Shown here piece after piece: positions 62,809-64,000 of a stretch of 64,000 nt of DNA. The stretch comes from Alphaproteobacteria bacterium. Its GTDB lineage: Bacteria; Pseudomonadota; Alphaproteobacteria; Reyranellales; Reyranellaceae. Position 1 is the first letter of the stretch; every line of letters begins with the position of its first letter. The stretch spans positions 1 through 64,000 of the forward strand of contig VGCH01000004.1 in assembly GCA_016870115.1 (NCBI GenBank). The letters are read 5' to 3'. The notes beneath the pieces were generated by a model, which was not told the DNA's origin, did no database searches, and was given only the letters and a program-made list of their open reading frames with translations. The position numbers and the translations under genes were made by a program.

Positions 62809-64000
62809 CTAGAAGTCCATGTCGCCGCCGCCCATGCCGCCGCCCGGAGGCATCGGCGGGCCCTTCTTCTCGGGCTTCTCGGCGACCATAGCTTCGGTCG
62901 TCACCAGCAGACCGGCCACCGAGGCAGCATCCTGCAGCGCGGTGCGCACGACCTTCACCGGGTCGATGATGCCCGACTTGATCATGTCCACGTACTCGCC
63001 CTTCTGGGCGTCGAACCCGAAGTTCGCGTCCTTCTGGTCGAGCATCTTGCCCGCCACGACGGCGCCGTCGAAGCCGGCGTTCTCGGCGATCTGGCGCACC
63101 GGCGCCTGAAGCGCACGACGCACGATCTCGACGCCGACCTTCTGGTCGTCGTTGCCGACGCGCAGCTTGTCGAGCGCCCGCAGCGCGTAGAGAAGCGCGC
63201 TGCCGCCGCCGGCGACCACGCCCTCTTCCACCGCCGCCTTGGTGGCGTGCATGGCGTCGTCAACCCGGTCCTTCTTCTCCTTGACCTCGACCTCGGTGGC
63301 GCCGCCGACCTTGATGATCGCCACGCCGCCGGCGAGCTTCGCCAGGCGCTCCTGAAGCTTCTCGCGGTCGTAGTCCGAGGTGGTCTCCTCGATCTGCGCG
63401 CGGATCTGGCCGCAGCGGGCCTGGAGGTCCGCCTTCTTGCCCGAGCCGTCGACGATCGTGGTGTTCTCCTTCTCGACGATGACCTTCTTGGCCTTGCCGA
63501 GCATGTCGAGCGTGACGTTCTCGAGCTTGATGCCGAGGTCCTCGGAGATCAGCTGACCACCGGTCAGGATCGCCATATCCTCCAGCATCGCCTTGCGGCG
63601 ATCACCGAAGCCCGGCGCCTTCACGGCGGCGATCTTGAGGCCGCCGCGCAGCTTGTTCACGACCAGGGTCGCGAGCGCCTCGCCCTCGACGTCCTCGGCC
63701 ACGATCAGCAGCGGCTTGCCCGACTGCACAACCGCCTCGAGGACCGGCAGCATCGCCTGCAAGCCCGAGAGCTTCTTCTCGAACAGCAGGATGTACGGCG
63801 AGTCGAGCTCGGCGATCATCTTGTCGGCGTTGGTGATGAAGTAGGGCGAGAGGTAGCCGCGGTCGAACTGCATACCCTCGACCACGTCCAGCTCGGTCTC
63901 GAGGCTCTTGGCCTCTTCCACCGTGATGACGCCCTCGTTGCCGACCTTCTTCATCGCCTCGGCGATCATCTTGCCGATCGACTTGTCGCCGTTGGCGGAG
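62809..64000 (-). CDS. groL: Chaperonin GroEL, C-terminal part (cut by window edge)
   Basis: The last 396 residues of the 60-kDa chaperonin. The frame is open to the window end, so about 150 N-terminal residues lie outside. Landmarks are [10 protein letters not shown], the apical-domain [11 protein letters not shown], the [23 protein letters not shown] segment read as [20 protein letters not shown], and the Gly-Met-rich tail [11 protein letters not shown]. GroEL with GroES refolds proteins; groS would be expected upstream, beyond the window. It ends with TAG and a strong terminator. Confidence 0.97.
   Translation of the reverse strand, partial: SANGDKSIGKMIAEAMKKVGNEGVITVEEAKSLETELDVVEGMQFDRGYLSPYFITNADKMIAELDSPYILLFEKKLSGLQAMLPVLEAVVQSGKPLLIVAEDVEGEALATLVVNKLRGGLKIAAVKAPGFGDRRKAMLEDMAILTGGQLISEDLGIKLENVTLDMLGKAKKVIVEKENTTIVDGSGKKADLQARCGQIRAQIEETTSDYDREKLQERLAKLAGGVAIIKVGGATEVEVKEKKDRVDDAMHATKAAVEEGVVAGGGSALLYALRALDKLRVGNDDQKVGVEIVRRALQAPVRQIAENAGFDGAVVAGKMLDQKDANFGFDAQKGEYVDMIKSGIIDPVKVVRTALQDAASVAGLLVTTEAMVAEKPEKKGPPMPPGGGMGGGDMDF

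Overview
The window is GC-rich DNA with dense, often overlapping genes, and looks like a chromosomal segment of an alphaproteobacterium, probably of the Rhodospirillales/Reyranella kind. The grounds are gene content and order: xerD-accA, aroK-aroB-CorC, a BolA/DnaJ/cobS/cobT block, a class I lysyl-tRNA synthetase, single-chain methylmalonyl-CoA mutase with MeaB, a Bug/TctC binding protein, and dispersed REP-like repeats of the ATCCTTCG...CAGGATGAC type. The taxon is inferred. I see no rRNA, tRNA, CRISPR array, prophage or insertion sequence.

Layout. 0.2-6.1 kb: accessory metabolism (MAPEG protein, tyrosine phosphatase, epoxide hydrolase, MaoC-like dehydratase, a GNAT gene broken by an amber codon, TauD-type dioxygenase, luciferase-like monooxygenase). 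6.1-17.6 kb: conserved core (accA, xerD, a secreted protein, a short membrane protein, aroK-aroB, CorC/HlyC, DUF2889, bolA, J-domain protein, cobS-cobT cobaltochelatase). 17.4-19.4 kb: two broken genes back to back. 19.4-27.4 kb: rpmB, YcgN-like protein, meaB, MFS and Atm1-like ABC transporters, DUF3108 protein and scpA. CobS/CobT, MeaB and ScpA link this stretch to cobalamin synthesis and cobalamin-dependent propionate metabolism. 27.4-33.4 kb: a TctC binding protein followed by three alpha/beta hydrolases (one lacking its catalytic residues), a frameshifted class III cyclase and a GNAT gene.

33.4-38.6 kb is repeat-rich accessory DNA. It holds REP-like elements, a large inverted repeat, and a tandem duplication of a whole transcription unit encoding small secreted proteins made of 16 or 11 five-residue repeats of the form N-A-L-T-x. 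This is the most unusual item in the window. An SDR, an amidase, a GNAT protein and a cold-shock protein flank it. 38.6-48.8 kb: UxaA-family dehydratase coupled to an EamA transporter fused to a sunset-like domain, class IV aminotransferase, SDR, sterol desaturase/TetR pair, MarR/nitroreductase operon with a triple operator over its promoter, ureidoglycolate lyase and lysK.

48.8-64 kb: amine oxidase, second sterol desaturase, DinG-like helicase, SGNH hydrolase, an amber-interrupted LysR gene divergent from dapA, mscL, AEC transporter, secreted Cys-pair protein, a four-gene coupled string (rhodanese, DUF1330, unknown protein, nucleotidyltransferase), NUDIX hydrolase, and the 3' part of groL with its terminator at the window edge.

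Five genes are interrupted: three by one in-frame TAG, two by a one-base loss in a G run. TAG is also an ordinary stop here (accA, dapA, mscL and groL end in it), so mutation or assembly error is likelier than a changed genetic code.
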